DNA from: CAVYYW01 sp963772845
GTDB lineage: Bacteria; Bacillota; Bacilli; Bacillales; Sporolactobacillaceae
Direction: 5' to 3'
NCBI GenBank assembly: GCA_963772845.1
Contig: CAVYYW010000014.1
Coordinates: 930,001 to 994,000 of the forward strand
DNA length: 64,000 bases
Part shown: piece after piece, positions 63,992 through 64,000 of the stretch
Position numbering within the stretch: position 1 is the stretch's first letter
Layout of the letters: every line of letters begins with the position of its first letter
The notes under the pieces: model-generated
Told to the model about the DNA's origin: nothing
Databases searched by the model: none
The model's input: the letters and a program-made list of their open reading frames with translations, nothing else
Translations under genes and position numbers: made by a program

Positions 63992-64000
63992 TATTTTAAA

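Noticed and set aside
1..64000. CRISPR arrays, prophage and insertion sequences
   Set aside because: I found no regularly spaced direct repeats, no cas, integrase or transposase genes, and no phage structural genes.

Overview
The window looks like the chromosome of a low-to-mid GC, spore-forming Bacillaceae bacterium. Many genes match the Bacillus housekeeping set (two-GTPase dynamin DynA, CshA, Zwf, CitB/AcnA, CcdC, YneK, YneF, SirA, Tkt, HesB-like YneR, YnzC, YneA). Start sites carry strong AGGAGG-type ribosome sites, TTG/GTG starts are frequent, and intrinsic terminators are abundant.

Layout. 0-9.5 kb: the end of a dynamin gene, an IDEAL-domain protein, cshA, zwf, a cyclase-family enzyme, an NAD-type 6-phosphogluconate dehydrogenase and an MFS exporter. 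9.6-16.4 kb: small metabolic and hypothetical genes between two copies of a dispersed intergenic repeat, including a D-amino-acid transaminase, an SDR enzyme, a GDSL esterase, GrpB/YneQ-like genes and an unlisted 39-codon FbpB-like gene. 16.4-21.5 kb: a probable lysine-degradation island (aldehyde dehydrogenase, lysine 6-dehydrogenase, IclR regulator, acyl-CoA dehydrogenase) with three similar operator-like palindromes near its promoter. 21.6-26.5 kb: DedA, M20 dipeptidase, aconitase. 26.6-31.5 kb: selenocysteine genes selA, a SelW-like selenoprotein, selD (itself with an in-frame UGA) and selB. 31.6-38.5 kb: a 4-hydroxyphenylacetate catabolic operon under a MarR-type regulator. 38.9-42.4 kb: nagA-nagB-nagR with several NagR-type operators and the decayed remains of a GlcNAc PTS transporter gene. 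42.8-44.7 kb: acyltransferase and DUF72. 44.9-55.3 kb: a tellurium/stress (Ter) locus with TelA, YceG, HAD, StiP-like, phosphoribosyltransferase, citrate-lyase-like, TerC and three TerD proteins. 55.5-56.1 kb: a third repeat copy. 56.4-64 kb: tRNA-Sec (selC), yneK, ccdC, a VanY-type carboxypeptidase lipoprotein, the tRNA 2-selenouridine synthase mnmH, yneF, sirA, a frameshifted tkt, a HesB-like gene, ynzC and yneA with LexA boxes.

The most interesting content is a full selenium-use kit. It has SelA, SelB, SelD, tRNA-Sec and MnmH, plus two UGA-containing genes that ordinary gene calling truncates or misses. The second highlight is the Ter locus, which combines the classical yceC-H set with a small-molecule biosynthesis module.

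At least six single-base length changes interrupt otherwise intact genes (MFS exporter, dat, the StiP-like gene twice, tkt twice). They sit mostly in short base runs, so they may be sequence errors rather than true pseudogenes. The nagP remnant is different: its middle is deleted, so it is real decay.
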